A stretch of 64,000 bases of DNA from Amorphochlora amoebiformis (lineage: Eukaryota > Cercozoa > Chlorarachniophyceae): assembly GCA_054601695.1 (NCBI GenBank), contig BAAHQB010000034.1, positions 62,001 to 126,000 of the forward strand, read 5' to 3'. Position 1 is the stretch's first letter; each line of letters opens with the position of its first letter. Positions 59,359-64,000 of this stretch are shown one piece after another. Both the position numbers and the translations under genes were made by a program. The notes under the pieces were generated by a model that ran no database searches, was not told the origin of the DNA, and worked only from the letters and a program-made list of their open reading frames with translations.

Positions 59359-64000
<4,642 letters not shown>

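Overview
This is a nuclear window from an intron-rich eukaryote, most likely an alga with a complex (secondary) plastid. There are no operons, ribosome-binding sites, tRNAs or rRNAs that I can recognise. Most of the DNA is (AT)n microsatellite, minisatellite and TTAGGG/CCCTAA-like repeat. Nearly all long open frames (runs of IY, REERK, LSLS, GLGL or VRVR) are translated repeats. The real genes are chains of tiny exons, mostly 28-125 nt, sitting as islands in the repeats. I assembled them by hand from AG| and |GT borders, reading phase and protein sense.

Layout. (1) About 1200-12593, minus: a gene of about 15 exons whose protein carries motifs such as LYFHDKG, FNFWWVRASYI and RWYYEGWL. (2) 13098-13383, plus: a small two-exon gene model divergent from gene 1. 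(3) 14017-14768: a candidate exon and a displaced, stop-containing copy of a gene 1 exon. (4) 15486-17675: a 2.2 kb element with about 177 bp direct terminal repeats, resembling a degenerate LTR element. (5) 19098-31270, minus: a gene of about 14 exons for a membrane-anchored or secreted protein with a von Willebrand type D-like domain. (6) 31790-55950, plus: a 24-exon, 24 kb gene for a front-end-type fatty acid desaturase with three histidine boxes and an apparent plastid-targeting presequence. It is divergent from gene 5 across a 519 bp spacer. (7) 57533-57994, plus: a small tentative gene. (8) 59359-63956, minus: a partly resolved gene running to the right edge.

The main discovery is a rule about the repeats. 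Almost every non-AT minisatellite in the window is an amplified exon edge: 15-50 nt of a neighbouring real exon, its splice site and adjacent intron, repeated 1-15 times inside the flanking intron. I count more than twenty cases over four genes, on 5' edges, 3' edges and sometimes both. The TTAGGG/CCCTAA blocks are also intronic. One surrounds a gene 1 exon, and the largest (43.3-45.8 kb) fills a desaturase intron with head-to-head copies of the next exon's acceptor. This looks like a genome-wide process of intron growth by edge duplication, and it creates arrays of decoy splice sites.

Exon chains were read by eye. Individual borders could be off, but unbroken phase through 12-24 exons with conserved protein motifs makes the main gene models solid.
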